DNA of 64,000 bases from Agrobacterium tumefaciens (GCF_005221325.1 NZ_CP039890.1:372001-436000); one strand, 5' to 3'; shown: positions 9,410 through 18,357, counted from the first letter of the stretch. Notes: generated by a model from the letters alone, not told the origin. Made by a program: numbers and translations.

Positions 9410-10405
9410 ATGTTACAAAATGTAATGACATTCCTTCGCCGCTCCCTGCCTTCCATGAATGGCCTCTTTACTTTCGAGGCGGCTGCGCGCTGCGGCAGTT
9501 TTTCAAGGGCAGCAGACGAATTGAACGTGACGCCAGCGGCTGTGAGCCGCATGATGTCCCGGCTGGAGGAACATCTTGATACGACATTGTTTCTTCGGCA
9601 GCCCGGTGGCGTGATGCTGACGGAACCCGGCCAGCTGCTGTTCGATGCGATTGCCAGAGGCTTCGCCGGAATAGAAAGCGCCTTGCGGGAAATCGAGGAT
9701 CGCCGAACCGGTATCGAAACCGTGTCTCTTTCCGTCTCGACCGGCTTCACCACGCACTGGATGATGCCGAGAATGGCCGAATTCAAAAGGGAATTTCCCA
9801 ATGTCGATCTTCGTTTTCAGCTCATGATGGGCGCCCTATCGGGACCGGTCAACGACGTCGATCTTGGGATGCGTTTCGTCGATGGACCGGACAGGCATCA
9901 CGAGGCAGCTTTCGTCATGCCCGAAATCCTGCTGCCGATCTGCAGTCCGGGCTACAGGGAAAGCCATGCCATTTCCGGCAACGATATTGATCGCGTGCCG
10001 GATACGACGATCAATTTAAGCGATGCGCAACCCAACTGGTCGACGCTGTTCACACCGGCCAGCGGCAGCGACCCGCAGAATTCGATGATCTTCTCCGATT
10101 ACGCCATCGTCGTGCAAGCTGCTCTTCTGGGCCAGGGCGTGGCGCTTGGCTGGCTTAACGTCGTCGCCCATTGGCTGCGGACACGGACACTGGTTCCAGC
10201 GAGCGAGCAATTGATGGTCACCGGCCGGCGCTGCCATCTTATCCGGCTGCGCACCAAGCCCGCCCGCCCGATCGTCACGCAGGTCAAGGAATGGATGATC
10301 GGTGAATTAAAGGCAGACGTCGAAGCGGTGAGCGCGCTTTATCCGACTTTGAATATCGATTCAGTGGGTTCCGACGCAACCATCAATCAAAAACAAGGCT
10401 TTTGA
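9410..10405 (+). CDS. LysR-family transcriptional regulator (GcvA-like)
   Basis: A 331-residue LysR regulator. The N-terminal winged HTH is seen in LFTFEAAARCGSFSRAADEL followed by NVTPAAVSRMMSRLEEHL, and the following LFLRQPGGVMLTEPGQ is the linker typical of the GcvA branch. The rest is the co-inducer-binding domain. Divergent orientation to the 9192-77 operon makes that operon its likely target. The start could also be the ATG at 9425; neither has a strong ribosome-binding site. Confidence 0.88.
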   Translation: MLQNVMTFLRRSLPSMNGLFTFEAAARCGSFSRAADELNVTPAAVSRMMSRLEEHLDTTLFLRQPGGVMLTEPGQLLFDAIARGFAGIESALREIEDRRTGIETVSLSVSTGFTTHWMMPRMAEFKREFPNVDLRFQLMMGALSGPVNDVDLGMRFVDGPDRHHEAAFVMPEILLPICSPGYRESHAISGNDIDRVPDTTINLSDAQPNWSTLFTPASGSDPQNSMIFSDYAIVVQAALLGQGVALGWLNVVAHWLRTRTLVPASEQLMVTGRRCHLIRLRTKPARPIVTQVKEWMIGELKADVEAVSALYPTLNIDSVGSDATINQKQGF

Positions 10406-10519
10406 AGTGATCCGAACCTTCAACCCGGCAGTTTCAGCAAGCAAACGACCGAGATCTACTGCTCAGCTTGAACGCTGGCCGCCCATCTACTGTCGGCAGC
10501 GCATCCCAACACAATTTGA

Positions 10520-11518
10520 TTACAGTCGCGCGTCTCCGCGATAGACGTTTGGCTTCGCGCCCGTCAACCGACCGAATATCTTGCGGAATGCTGCCGGATC
10601 CGCATAGCCGACGGCCCAGGCAATGCTCTCGACAGAACCATTTGTTGTTTCCAGCAACTGCCGCGCCTTCATGATGCGCACGTTCTGCAGATACTCGGTC
10701 AGTTTCAGCCGTGTCGCTCGGAAAAAGCGGCGCTGGAGCGTCCGTTCCGAAAGACGCACGCTGTGTGCCAGTTCGCCGATCGACTTTTGCAGCTCCGGTG
10801 TCGCATGAAACTGATGCTGGACCTGCAGGACCTCCTTGTCGCCGTGATCGAAGCGAGGAAGAAAAGCCTTGTACTGGCTCTGACTGCGACGCGGCGGATC
10901 CACGACCAGAAAGCGAGCCGTCTCCAACATCACGGCCTGCCCGAGCAGCTTCTCGACAAGCAGCAGGCCGAGATCCGCCCAGGCCAGAATGCCGCCTGCG
11001 GTGATTACGTCACCATCGTCGATGATCATATTGTCAGGTGAGACGTCGATTTTAGGAAACTGCTCGGCAAGCCTCTCGGCAAAAGCCCAGTGGGTTGTGG
11101 CGCGCCGGCCGTCGATTAGCCCGGTCTCGGCAAGCACAAACGCCCCGGCACAGATCGAACAGACGGTCACACCACGCGCATGCTGGGACGCGAGCCATTG
11201 CGAAGCGGGGCTCATGCTCTGCATTTTCTCCGGCATGATGATGCTCGGTGGCGCGATGACGTAGCTCAGCGAGTGCGCAACTCCGGGGTGTGAATCCCAT
11301 GTGCAGGACACATCTGCGTCCTCCATCTTCCAGTAGCTAACGCGGATGTTACGAAGACTTGTCGGTGTCTGCAGATTCGTCGACCATTCGCTGGCGACGC
11401 GAAACAGATCGGTCAATCCATAGACGGCAGCCAACTGGCAGTCCGGGTAGACCAGCAACCCCACCTCTATGAATTCAGCTTCTTTCCGTTTTGCCACTTT
11501 TGCCTCGGATAAAGTCAT
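10520..11518 (-). CDS. GlxA-type AraC-family transcriptional regulator
   Basis: A 332-residue regulator with an N-terminal DJ-1/PfpI-like (class I amidotransferase-like) domain and a C-terminal AraC double HTH. The nucleophile-elbow region reads [19 protein letters not shown] near residue 117, followed by ATTHW, as in GlxA proteins; the DNA-binding part is [17 protein letters not shown] and [20 protein letters not shown]. It is divergent from the haloperoxidase-like gene across 88 bp and probably controls it. An in-frame GTG at 11527 is an alternative start; ATG 11518 is chosen. Confidence 0.88.
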   Translation of the reverse strand: MTLSEAKVAKRKEAEFIEVGLLVYPDCQLAAVYGLTDLFRVASEWSTNLQTPTSLRNIRVSYWKMEDADVSCTWDSHPGVAHSLSYVIAPPSIIMPEKMQSMSPASQWLASQHARGVTVCSICAGAFVLAETGLIDGRRATTHWAFAERLAEQFPKIDVSPDNMIIDDGDVITAGGILAWADLGLLLVEKLLGQAVMLETARFLVVDPPRRSQSQYKAFLPRFDHGDKEVLQVQHQFHATPELQKSIGELAHSVRLSERTLQRRFFRATRLKLTEYLQNVRIMKARQLLETTNGSVESIAWAVGYADPAAFRKIFGRLTGAKPNVYRGDARL

Positions 11519-11606
11519 TTCCGCCACGTGTTTCTGTCAGGAGATGGCGATAGTTTCTCTTTGTCAAATACGGAATTCGCAAACACAGCGCGACAGGAGA
11601 AATGCA

Positions 11607-12584
11607 ATGTCATCCGATACAGATCGGTTTTTCGTGTCGAGGCGCAGCGTACTGATCGGAAGCATCGCACTTGCCGGCGTGAGCATCCCGTTGCTCGCCT
11701 TCTCACAGACCTCTTCCACGAACAGTTCATCACAAGGAGATATCGACATGGGCTTCGTAACAACCAAGGACGGCACTGAAATCTTTTACAAGGACTGGGG
11801 TCCGAAGGACGCACAGCCAATCGTCTTCCACCATGGCTGGCCACTGTCGTCCGATGACTGGGATGCACAGATGCTGTTCTTCGTTTCCAAGGGTTTTCGT
11901 GTTGTCGCCCATGACCGCCGTGGTCACGGCCGTTCCGCCCAGGTTGCAGATGGTCACGATATGGACCACTACGCCGCTGACGCCTTTGCAGTCGTTGAGG
12001 CGCTCGATCTGAAGAATGCCGTCCATATCGGCCATTCCACCGGTGGCGGCGAAGTCGCCCGTTATGTCGCCAAGCATGGCGAACCCGCCGGCCGCGTTGC
12101 CAAGGCCGTTCTCGTTTCCGCCGTACCGCCGCTGATGCTCAAGACCGAGGCCAATCCGGAAGGCCTGCCGATGGAAGTGTTTGACGGCTTCCGCTCAGCA
12201 CTTGCAGCAAACCGCGCCCAGTTCTTCCGCGATGTGCCGGCCGGCCCGTTCTACGGCTTCAACCGTGATGGCGCGACCGTGCATGAAGGCGTTATCCAGA
12301 ACTGGTGGCGTCAGGGTATGATGGGCGGCGCAAAGGCCCACTATGACGGCATCAAGGCTTTCTCCGAAACCGACCAGACTGAAGACCTGAAGAATATCAG
12401 CGTTCCGACGCTGGTTCTGCATGGTGAAGACGATCAGATCGTTCCGATTGCCGACTCGGCTCATAAGTCGGTCAAACTGTTGAAAAACGGCACGCTGAAG
12501 ACCTATCCCGGTTTCTCGCACGGCATGCTGACAGTCAATGCCGATGTGCTGAATGCCGATCTGCTGGCCTTCATCAAGGGCTGA
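11607..12584 (+). CDS. Alpha/beta hydrolase, non-heme haloperoxidase-like, with Tat-type leader
   Basis: A 325-residue alpha/beta hydrolase of the cofactor-free haloperoxidase/esterase family. The catalytic triad is Ser144 (GHSTGG), Asp276 (HGEDDQIVP) and His305 (GFSHGM); [11 protein letters not shown] forms the oxyanion region. Residues 11-35 ([20 protein letters not shown] and on) look like a twin-arginine signal, so the long form may be exported. ATG 11607 has AGGAG upstream. A second in-frame ATG at 11748 has a stronger AAGGAG and gives a cytosolic protein of 278 residues, the usual family length, so two products are possible. Confidence 0.88.
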   Translation: MSSDTDRFFVSRRSVLIGSIALAGVSIPLLAFSQTSSTNSSSQGDIDMGFVTTKDGTEIFYKDWGPKDAQPIVFHHGWPLSSDDWDAQMLFFVSKGFRVVAHDRRGHGRSAQVADGHDMDHYAADAFAVVEALDLKNAVHIGHSTGGGEVARYVAKHGEPAGRVAKAVLVSAVPPLMLKTEANPEGLPMEVFDGFRSALAANRAQFFRDVPAGPFYGFNRDGATVHEGVIQNWWRQGMMGGAKAHYDGIKAFSETDQTEDLKNISVPTLVLHGEDDQIVPIADSAHKSVKLLKNGTLKTYPGFSHGMLTVNADVLNADLLAFIKG

Positions 12585-12639
12585 TTCGGTCTGGCGTGGA
12601 TGATCCATGCCGCGGCCGTCTGTGGCCGATCGAGAAAAT

Positions 12640-12664
12640 AAAAGGGGCATCCGCGCCCCTTTTT
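12640..12664 (+). terminator. Intrinsic terminator after the haloperoxidase-like gene
   Basis: A 9-bp perfect stem, AAAAGGGGC (12640-12648) with GCCCCTTTT (12655-12663), loop ATCCGC, and a T-run inside and after the 3' arm. It lies 55 bp after the stop codon at 12584. Confidence 0.85.
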
Positions 12665-13132
12665 ACCGATCATCGCCCCGCAGGCCGCATTCGGCCTCGC
12701 AGTGGTCTCCGTACCGATTACTACGGCATAGCCGTTCGAAGGCTTTTCGAAGTCGCTCCTTTGGAAGCATTGAGTTCATTGGACCACAATAGACAAGGTC
12801 CGACGATGCGGCGCTCTAAGCCGCCAATCTCCCTGATACTGGCAACACCGCCTTCCCCATGCTTCTCCGGAATACATCATTGCCATGACCGGTCGCCTCT
12901 AGGCGATAGGGCGGGCTTTGATGTATCGGCGCGGGCCTATGTCCCGGCTTTAGAGCCGACGAGTGCGCTTGTTGTGATGATGGAACCGGGGTTGCTGCGC
13001 ATCAAGTCCATTGCGGACGGGCGCACGGATGGTCCGTCTTGTTCCCATTAGTCTCAACATAGGCCCTCCGGTTCGGGATCGGCATCGGGAAAGCACGTCG
13101 CAAGTTTTCGCGCGGACGCCGTATGAAACCCG
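12665..13132. other. Intergenic stretch with no recognisable gene
   Basis: About 470 bp. Short open frames exist on both strands but none has a convincing start, codon pattern or family motif. I see no transposase remnant or RNA gene here. Confidence 0.5.
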
Positions 13133-13194
13133 TTGACACCGAAAATCATTCCACCTATTGTACCAATAGGTACAGCCTTTACCTATTGGTACAA
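13133..13194 (+). promoter_or_regulatory. Promoter with perfect 15-bp palindromic operator (TetR type)
   Basis: The inverted repeat is TTGTACCAATAGGTA (13158-13172), a 7-bp spacer, and TACCTATTGGTACAA (13180-13194), without mismatch. A further partial copy, ACCTATTG at 13153, overlaps the left arm. TTGACA (13133-13138) and TATTGT (13156-13161) with 17 bp between them fit -35/-10 elements, so the palindrome covers the -10 and start region. The TetR gene two genes downstream is the obvious ligand, giving autorepression. Confidence 0.8.
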
Positions 13195-13219
13195 CAAGCG
13201 GCTCACGAAGGAAATACTC

Positions 13220-13684
13220 ATGTCACGTCCTCCTCTCCCCCCGTTCACACGCGAAACCGCAATCGAAAAAGTCCGTCTGGCCGAAGACGGCTGGAACAGC
13301 CGCGATGCCGCCAAGGTCGCGCTTGCCTACACGATCGACACCCGCTGGCGGAACCGCGTCGAATTCGCTACCAGCCGTGAGGAAGCTCAGGCATTTCTGA
13401 CACGTAAGTGGAACAGGGAGCATGAATACCGCCTTATCAAGGAGCTCTGGGCTTTCACCGGGAACCGCATCGCTGTAAGGTACGCCTACGAATATCGCGA
13501 CGACAATGGCCAGTGGTTCCGCGCGTATGGTAACGAGAACTGGGAATTCGCGGAGGACGGCCTGATGGCGTATCGCCACGCATCCATCAACGAAATGCCG
13601 ATCGCGGAGAGCGATCGCCTTTACCATTGGCCGCTCGGCCGCCGTCCGGACGACCACGCCAGCCTCAGTGATCTGGGTCTCTAA
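13220..13684 (+). CDS. NTF2-like protein, DUF1348 / nuclear transport factor 2 family
   Basis: A 154-residue small protein of the SnoaL/NTF2-like fold, DUF1348 branch. Typical stretches are [46 protein letters not shown] and [16 protein letters not shown]. The molecular function of the family is not established; members often lie next to TetR regulators and oxidoreductases. ATG 13220 has AAGGA at 8 nt. It is followed after 2 bp by the TetR gene and lies under the palindromic operator upstream. Confidence 0.85.
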   Translation: MSRPPLPPFTRETAIEKVRLAEDGWNSRDAAKVALAYTIDTRWRNRVEFATSREEAQAFLTRKWNREHEYRLIKELWAFTGNRIAVRYAYEYRDDNGQWFRAYGNENWEFAEDGLMAYRHASINEMPIAESDRLYHWPLGRRPDDHASLSDLGL

Positions 13685-13686
13685 TC

Positions 13687-14250
13687 ATGGCCCGCATGGT
13701 CGCTGAAAGATCCGACGCCGTCGCCTCCCTGGCCGAAGTATTTCGCGAGCATGGATATGAAGGTGCGAGCCTTGCCCTGATCGGCAAGGCCACCGGCCTG
13801 GGCAAGGGCAGCCTGTATCACTTCTTTCCGAATGGGAAGGAGGAGATGGTTCAGGCTGTGCTCGCCGAAATCGAGCAATGGTTTGAAGATTCCGTCTATT
13901 CTCCTCTGCGAGACCGAGACGACGCCAACGCCGCGATTGCGGCAATGCTCGATGAAACCGCGAAATACTTCAGGTCGGGGAGGCGCGTCTGTCTCGTCGG
14001 CGCTTTGGCTGTTACCAACACCCGAGACCTATTCGCCCAAGCCATCCGAGGTTACTTCGTCGCCTGGGTGGACGCTCTCCAAGCAGCGCTCATCCGGCAG
14101 GGCCGTAACGCTGAGCGGGCACGCGTCCTTTCGGAAGATGCCGTTCTCTCTATCCAGGGGGCGATCGTCCTCTCCCGGGCGCTCGACGAGCCCGCCGTCT
14201 TCCAAAGGGCTATCAACCGGCTACACGAGCGCTTGATAGGCGCAGGTTGA
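13687..14250 (+). CDS. TetR/AcrR-family transcriptional regulator
   Basis: A 187-residue repressor with the N-terminal TetR HTH (SLALIGKATGLGKGSLYHFF, residues about 29-48) and an all-helical ligand-binding part. The start is 2 bp after the DUF1348 stop, so both genes are co-transcribed. Autoregulation through the palindrome at 13158-13194 is inferred from position. Confidence 0.88.
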   Translation: MARMVAERSDAVASLAEVFREHGYEGASLALIGKATGLGKGSLYHFFPNGKEEMVQAVLAEIEQWFEDSVYSPLRDRDDANAAIAAMLDETAKYFRSGRRVCLVGALAVTNTRDLFAQAIRGYFVAWVDALQAALIRQGRNAERARVLSEDAVLSIQGAIVLSRALDEPAVFQRAINRLHERLIGAG

Positions 14251-14497
14251 CAACTGTTTTCCACCAAGACGGTCTCGACTCAACCACTCTATGCCGTCGA
14301 GGCATCCGCCGTGCTTACCCCGCCTCCTTGGCTCTTGAAGGGACATGAACTCGCGACCCCTTTGTTTAGTGGCCGTATCTTTATCAAGTTTCCCAATCGT
14401 GGCGTCTACTTGCCTTTAGAAATGGCAGATCATTGAGCCGTTTGTGGTCCAGCCCGACGGGTCCACTCTAGCCCCGAGGCACTTACATTGATTATAT

Positions 14498-14550
14498 TTG
14501 ACAAAACAGTTGGACGCCCCTTAATGTCCTCAGTCCTAGGACAAAGGACA
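14498..14550 (+). promoter_or_regulatory. Promoter and AGGACA-box operator of the HTH-nucleotidyltransferase module
   Basis: TTGACA at 14498-14503 is a consensus -35 with a weak -10 around 14521-14527. Three copies of one half-site follow: TGTCCT (14525-14530), AGGACA (14538-14543) and AGGACA (14545-14550), the first two forming an inverted repeat. This is what an autoregulating small HTH protein would bind. Confidence 0.6.
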
Positions 14551-14556
14551 AATATA

Positions 14557-15126
14557 ATGAAAAGTCAGGATATTGTCGTCCTGCTGAAATTGATCAGCTT
14601 GCAGGATCAAGAGCTCGAGAAGGGCTCAGAGCGACTGCGATCGGAATCGATTGGCGGGGATCCCTACGCTGTCCGAAATCTGGAAAATCTCACGGGCATC
14701 AGCAAAACAGAAATTGCCCAATCCATCAAGCGAAGCGTAGCATCCGGTATCGCGCGGAAGGACAACGCGAAAAATGAACCACGCCCACACCGACGAAACC
14801 TGTTCAACTTCATCATTCACGGTTTGAGGTTCGTGTTCCCCGCAAACCCGGGCCCAATGCAACGCGGCATCCCGACGGCGTTCGCGGCCCCTATGCTCGA
14901 AGGATTGCTCGTCAGCGGCGGAAGCTACAACTACGTGTGGCCATACGCCGAAGGGCGAGAGATGGGGCAATCGGTGGAACCGTTGTTCAAGAGCGTGCCG
15001 GAAGCAGCCTTGAAAGACCAGCACCTCTACGAATATCTGGCTCTGGTCGATGCCATCAGACTTGGCAACCAGCGCGAAGTTGGACTGGCAAGCGATCACC
15101 TCAAATCAAGAATGCTCGCGAAATGA
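14557..15126 (+). CDS. Putative winged-HTH antitoxin-like protein
   Basis: A 189-residue protein whose first 75 residues resemble a winged HTH (VVLLKLISLQDQELEKG, then YAVRNLENLTGISKTEIAQS and SVASGIARK). The remainder matches no domain I can name. Its stop overlaps the ATG of the nucleotidyltransferase gene (ATGA). The arrangement small HTH protein then AbiEii-like nucleotidyltransferase is that of type IV-like toxin-antitoxin pairs, so an antitoxin or repressor role is inferred. AGGA lies 8 nt before ATG 14557. Confidence 0.6.
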   Translation: MKSQDIVVLLKLISLQDQELEKGSERLRSESIGGDPYAVRNLENLTGISKTEIAQSIKRSVASGIARKDNAKNEPRPHRRNLFNFIIHGLRFVFPANPGPMQRGIPTAFAAPMLEGLLVSGGSYNYVWPYAEGREMGQSVEPLFKSVPEAALKDQHLYEYLALVDAIRLGNQREVGLASDHLKSRMLAK

Positions 15127-15779
15127 CTGAGATCCGCGAGCAGCTGTTGGAGATGCTGAAGGCCGTCGCTACCGCTCTTGGCGATGACCTCCGCAACCGT
15201 CTCGTCTTTGTCGGAGGGTGCACAACGGCGCTGTTCATCACAGACCCGGTGACGCTGGAAGACGTCAGGTCGACGGACGATATCGATCTGATCGTCGATC
15301 TTGCCGGATTGCACGAATGGGCAATGCTGCTGGAAGACCTGCGCACAAAAGGTTTCGTAGAGGCTGCTGACGATGATGTGATCTGCCGGATGCGCCTTGG
15401 CAGGCTCAAGGTCGATTTCATGCCCGATGATGAAGCAATCCTCGGTTTTAGCAATCGTTGGTATGCGACCGGGATCGAAACGGCTCAGCCGCACATCCTC
15501 GATACCGGCCTAGACATAAAGGTGCTGACACCGCCCGCCAGTCGCGATGCGGAGGATCTGTTGTTGATGGTTGACGGACGCGAGGAGCTACTAGCCGAGA
15601 TTTCTGCTGCCTCCGATGACGTGCGTCAATTCACCGCCGAGGGGTTCCGCGCACTTCTCGCCAATAGTGATTTCGACGACTTTCTTGAAGGAAATCTCCG
15701 TAAACAGCCTGGCCGCTCAGCCATCGTAAAAGCGCGCTATGTGACGATCAGCCAGTGTGATGGCCAAAATGCGGGCTAA
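15123..15779 (+). CDS. Nucleotidyltransferase, AbiEii/MNT-like
   Basis: A 218-residue protein with the minimal nucleotidyltransferase signature: VFVGGCTTALF (about 28-38) followed by STDDIDLIVD, which supplies the metal-binding aspartates, and LKVDFMPDD for the third acidic residue. Families with this core act as toxins that add nucleotides to RNA or as modifying enzymes. It overlaps the HTH gene by 4 bp and the PP2C gene by 20 bp, so the three were one translationally coupled unit. Confidence 0.72.
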   Translation: MTEIREQLLEMLKAVATALGDDLRNRLVFVGGCTTALFITDPVTLEDVRSTDDIDLIVDLAGLHEWAMLLEDLRTKGFVEAADDDVICRMRLGRLKVDFMPDDEAILGFSNRWYATGIETAQPHILDTGLDIKVLTPPASRDAEDLLLMVDGREELLAEISAASDDVRQFTAEGFRALLANSDFDDFLEGNLRKQPGRSAIVKARYVTISQCDGQNAG

Positions 15780-16483
15780 CCTCGAATGGCGCACGCTGAA
15801 GGGAACCCGCACAAGCGACAACCGGGACTTTGCTGGCATCGGCATGAATGCTCACGGCCTGCTGATGATCATCACAGACGGATCGACAGCCGGCGAGAGC
15901 AGTGGAGACCTTCCCCGCGTGCTGGTAAAGGAGATGGTCGATTGGTTTGCCGCGGCTTCTCCGGTCTCAACTGAGGTCCTATGCGACTTCCTCCGCGATC
16001 TGCACCGTGATCTGGCACCACGCTTCCCGCGAGGGTCTGCAAGCTATCTCGTCGTGATTTGCGGCGTGGAGGACTGCTTTGCCGCCTATGCAGGAGATTG
16101 CTCATTGGGCATCAGGGACGCGGATGAATCCGTATCCTGGATAACCGCCCCACACACCTTGGTGAATGCAGTAAAAGACTTACCGCATGCTGAAATCGCG
16201 AAATCTCTTGACGTCAAGCTTCCGATCCAGGGAATTTATTGCCCCGACGATTGAGAAAATCAAGGGACCGGCAGCGCGTCTGATCATGGCAACCGATGGC
16301 TTTTGAGCCGAGTTAAGTCCCGATCAACAGACCACGTTCCTTCATACAGGCAGCAGGGCGGCGTCAGCCGAGCAGGACGACTGCAGCGCCCTGTTGATCA
16401 GCCTCGCCCAAACGGAAAACGTCGATGAGATCCTTCTCAAAGAGGGTGCCTCGGATGGGCTCTACATTCGAAGGCTCGACTGA
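15760..16483 (+). pseudogene. PP2C-type protein phosphatase, broken by a frameshift and a nonsense codon
   Basis: The first part (15760-16254) carries RDFAGIGMNAHGLLMIITDG, the N-terminal metal-binding Asp region of PP2C phosphatases, and YAGDCSLGIRD, its middle motif. Translation then stops in this frame. In the frame starting at 16241 the protein resumes (APTIEKIKGPAARLIMATDGF), meets a TGA at 16304 exactly where PP2C proteins have Trp, and continues AELSPDQQ... to EQDDCSALLI, the final Asp-Asp motif, ending at 16481-16483. Thus one shift near 16240 and one TGG-to-TGA change separate it from a roughly 240-residue phosphatase. Confidence 0.78.
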
Positions 16484-16730
16484 CGTCTGTGGGGTGTTGG
16501 TCGCGATGTTTATCTGCGTGTATCTGAACGATACGATCCATCCGGGGCATTGAGTGTGCCTTGGCAAACAAAGGGGATTGACCACCGGAAGTTGTCAGGT
16601 ACGCCTTCGGCAAGGCGGCACTACCGGCGCCAGGTAATGCCTTCAGTGTCTCCCGGGCACGCGGTCGCGCGTGTCATCGATCGCCACCCTCGCCACTGGG
16701 CATATCAAAGGAATGGAAAACTTGGATCTC
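16484..16730. other. No recognisable gene
   Basis: About 250 bp between the PP2C pseudogene and the transposase fragment. No supported reading frame or structural element seen. Confidence 0.5.
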
Positions 16731-17264
16731 TTATGCAGCTTCGCCCATCGTTTCCCATTCCTGGCTGCCGGAATACTGGACTGAGATCAGCATAAGCGAC
16801 GAAACTTTCGTGAGGAGACGATCACCGACATACTCATGGCGGGGCTCGTTCCCTTCGAGCCGTTTGGAATCCGCGTCGACTTTCCCCGCGACGAGTCCAT
16901 CACTGGCGGGGACATGGACTGGGAATTCGTGCAGAGCAGTGATCGTATCGAGGAACATGCGCAGCGCTTTGGCGGTGTTCGCTCTGCAGTCCATCCGTCG
17001 CTGTTTCTTTCGATTGTTGGCTTGCGAGAACAACTTACCCATCAGTTTGATGAACATCGTTACCGCGTCGTCCATGAGCTTCTGGCAAAGCTTGATGACT
17101 TGAGCCACGATCAGAGCGTGGCGGCGACTGGCGTTGAAGTCGTTGGCAAGCCAGGCCGGGGTTGCGTTGCCCTCCCGGATCGTCTGGTCCCACCGTCCGG
17201 ATGATACGCGCGCCTGCAGTTCCGGATCGATCTCCAGCCGCTGCAGAAACGCTATCCGCTCGGA
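16731..17264 (-). mobile_element. Internal fragment of a Tn3-family transposase (TnpA)
   Basis: Read on the minus strand from 17264, the frame gives SERIAFLQRLEIDPELQARV, then WDQTIREGNATPAWLANDFN and RRHALIVAQVIKLCQKLMDD followed by AVTMFIKLMGKLFSQANN. The spacing and wording resemble the N-terminal third of Tn3-type transposases. There is no start, no catalytic DDE part and no terminal inverted repeat nearby, so it is a leftover fragment. Similarity fades after about 16960. It abuts the pRiA4b ORF-3-like fragment at about 17262. Confidence 0.6.
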
Positions 17265-17625
17265 CTTCGAGGAAGGCTCTCTCTTCAGCTACCACTATGA
17301 TTTCGGGGATGGTTGGCGGCACACGGTCATGGTCGAGGAGTTCTTGACGCTCACTACCGCGCCCAAACACGGGAGCTGTGTCGCAGGCGAAAGGGCGCGG
17401 CCGCCCGAGGATGTGGGTGGCGTATCGGGTTACGAGCGGTTTTTGGAGATCATCGCCGATCGAGACGATCCCGAATATGCCGAAACCGTAAGTTGGTGCG
17501 GTGGATATCTTGATCCGGAATGGTTCGACCTTTCGATTGTGGACATGGATGTCCGCAATGCTTTGTGCTCAAACGTTAAACGGCGCTTGTATCAACCAAA
17601 GCCGAAATCCGTCACGAAGAAATGA
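17262..17625 (+). pseudogene. 5'-truncated pRiA4b ORF-3-like gene
   Basis: The reading frame EGSLFSYHYDFGDGWRHTVM then CVAGERARPPEDVGGVSGYE and SWCGGYLDPEWFDLS is the C-terminal half of the plasmid pRiA4b ORF-3 family, found on rhizobial plasmids and in IS1096-type elements. The N-terminal half is absent; the open frame continues upstream to 17134 but only as antisense of the transposase fragment. Function of the family is unknown. Confidence 0.75.
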
Positions 17626-18170
17626 GTAGGCTAAATTTCTAGGTGAACGCCTTGAGCGGAATCGAATTAGATCGCCGCCTTGGATTCGCTAAGCGTTTGT
17701 AACCTCCTTGTTTAATATAAAAGTTTCGTTTGCGACAGCATGGTGCTGTACGGAACTATGCCGCCATCCCGCAGGCTGCGTTGGCCCCTGCTTGAATGCT
17801 CGAGAGCTTTCAGCGACACCCATCGGGAAAGGTTAGTTGTTAGAAGGGCAAATTCCACTGGGTCCGATCAAAAGGTTGGCCGCTTGGGACACTCCACGAG
17901 TCCCACCACATCGTGATTGCCTCGACAATCGCCTTGCATGCACGATCAGTTTGACTGGCATGGTGTTATTGTCCGTTGGCAATTTCTGGAATGACTATGG
18001 TGGCGGAATGGCCTGACGAAAGCACGAAACGGCGGCTGGCCGAAGCTGCGCCTAAAAAATAAGCTTGGAAGCCCATCGGCAAGAACACAAATCGGGCACT
18101 CTTCTTCGCATTTTGACGAAATCGCGCGTCAGAACCCGAAATCCCATCTGGCACGCGATTTGCATCATTC
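17626..18170. other. Intergenic region upstream of the guanidine riboswitch
   Basis: About 545 bp without a supported gene. It must contain the promoter of the guanidine operon, but I could not assign -35/-10 elements with confidence. Confidence 0.5.
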
Positions 18171-18301
18171 ATTCCGAGTTGGCCGCTAGGGTTCCGGTGC
18201 AGGTTTGCATGACTGGTCCGAGAGCAGCCACTGTGCGAGGAGAAATCTCGCACAGATGCACGGCGGGACAAAAGCCCGGGAGACCTCGTTAGCCAAGGGA
18301 T
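18171..18301 (+). ncRNA. Guanidine-I (ykkC-yxkD) riboswitch aptamer
   Basis: The strongly conserved ykkC elements occur in order: CTAGGGTTCCGG (18186-18197), ACTGGTCCGAGAG (18212-18224), CACGGCGGG (18259-18267) and ACAAAAGCCCGGGAGA (18268-18283). P1 can be drawn from TTGGC (18179-18183) with GCCAA (18292-18296), extended by ATTCC (18171-18175) with GGGAT (18297-18301, one G-U). The extended P1 takes up the 5' arm of the downstream terminator, as expected for an ON switch. Guanidine binding is the known ligand of this class, and the operon behind it is a guanidine degradation operon. Confidence 0.93.
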
Positions 18302-18332
18302 TGGCGGCGTTGGTCTATGCCGATCCCTTTTT
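18297..18332 (+). terminator. Riboswitch-controlled intrinsic terminator
   Basis: GGGATTGGC (18297-18305) pairs with GCCGATCCC (18319-18327), 9 bp with one G-U, followed by TTTTT (18328-18332), 25 bp before the first codon of the operon. Its 5' arm overlaps the extended P1 of the aptamer, so the two structures are mutually exclusive. Confidence 0.85.
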
Positions 18333-18357
18333 GAGAACAAGCAAAAGGGGAATACCA

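Noticed and set aside
12596..13051. 151-codon plus-strand frame after the haloperoxidase gene
   Set aside because: It runs through the terminator hairpin, lacks a ribosome-binding site and matches nothing known.
16304..16306. Selenocysteine or other recoding at the TGA of the PP2C gene
   Set aside because: The position is Trp in PP2C proteins, and a separate frameshift lies 65 bp upstream; plain decay explains both.
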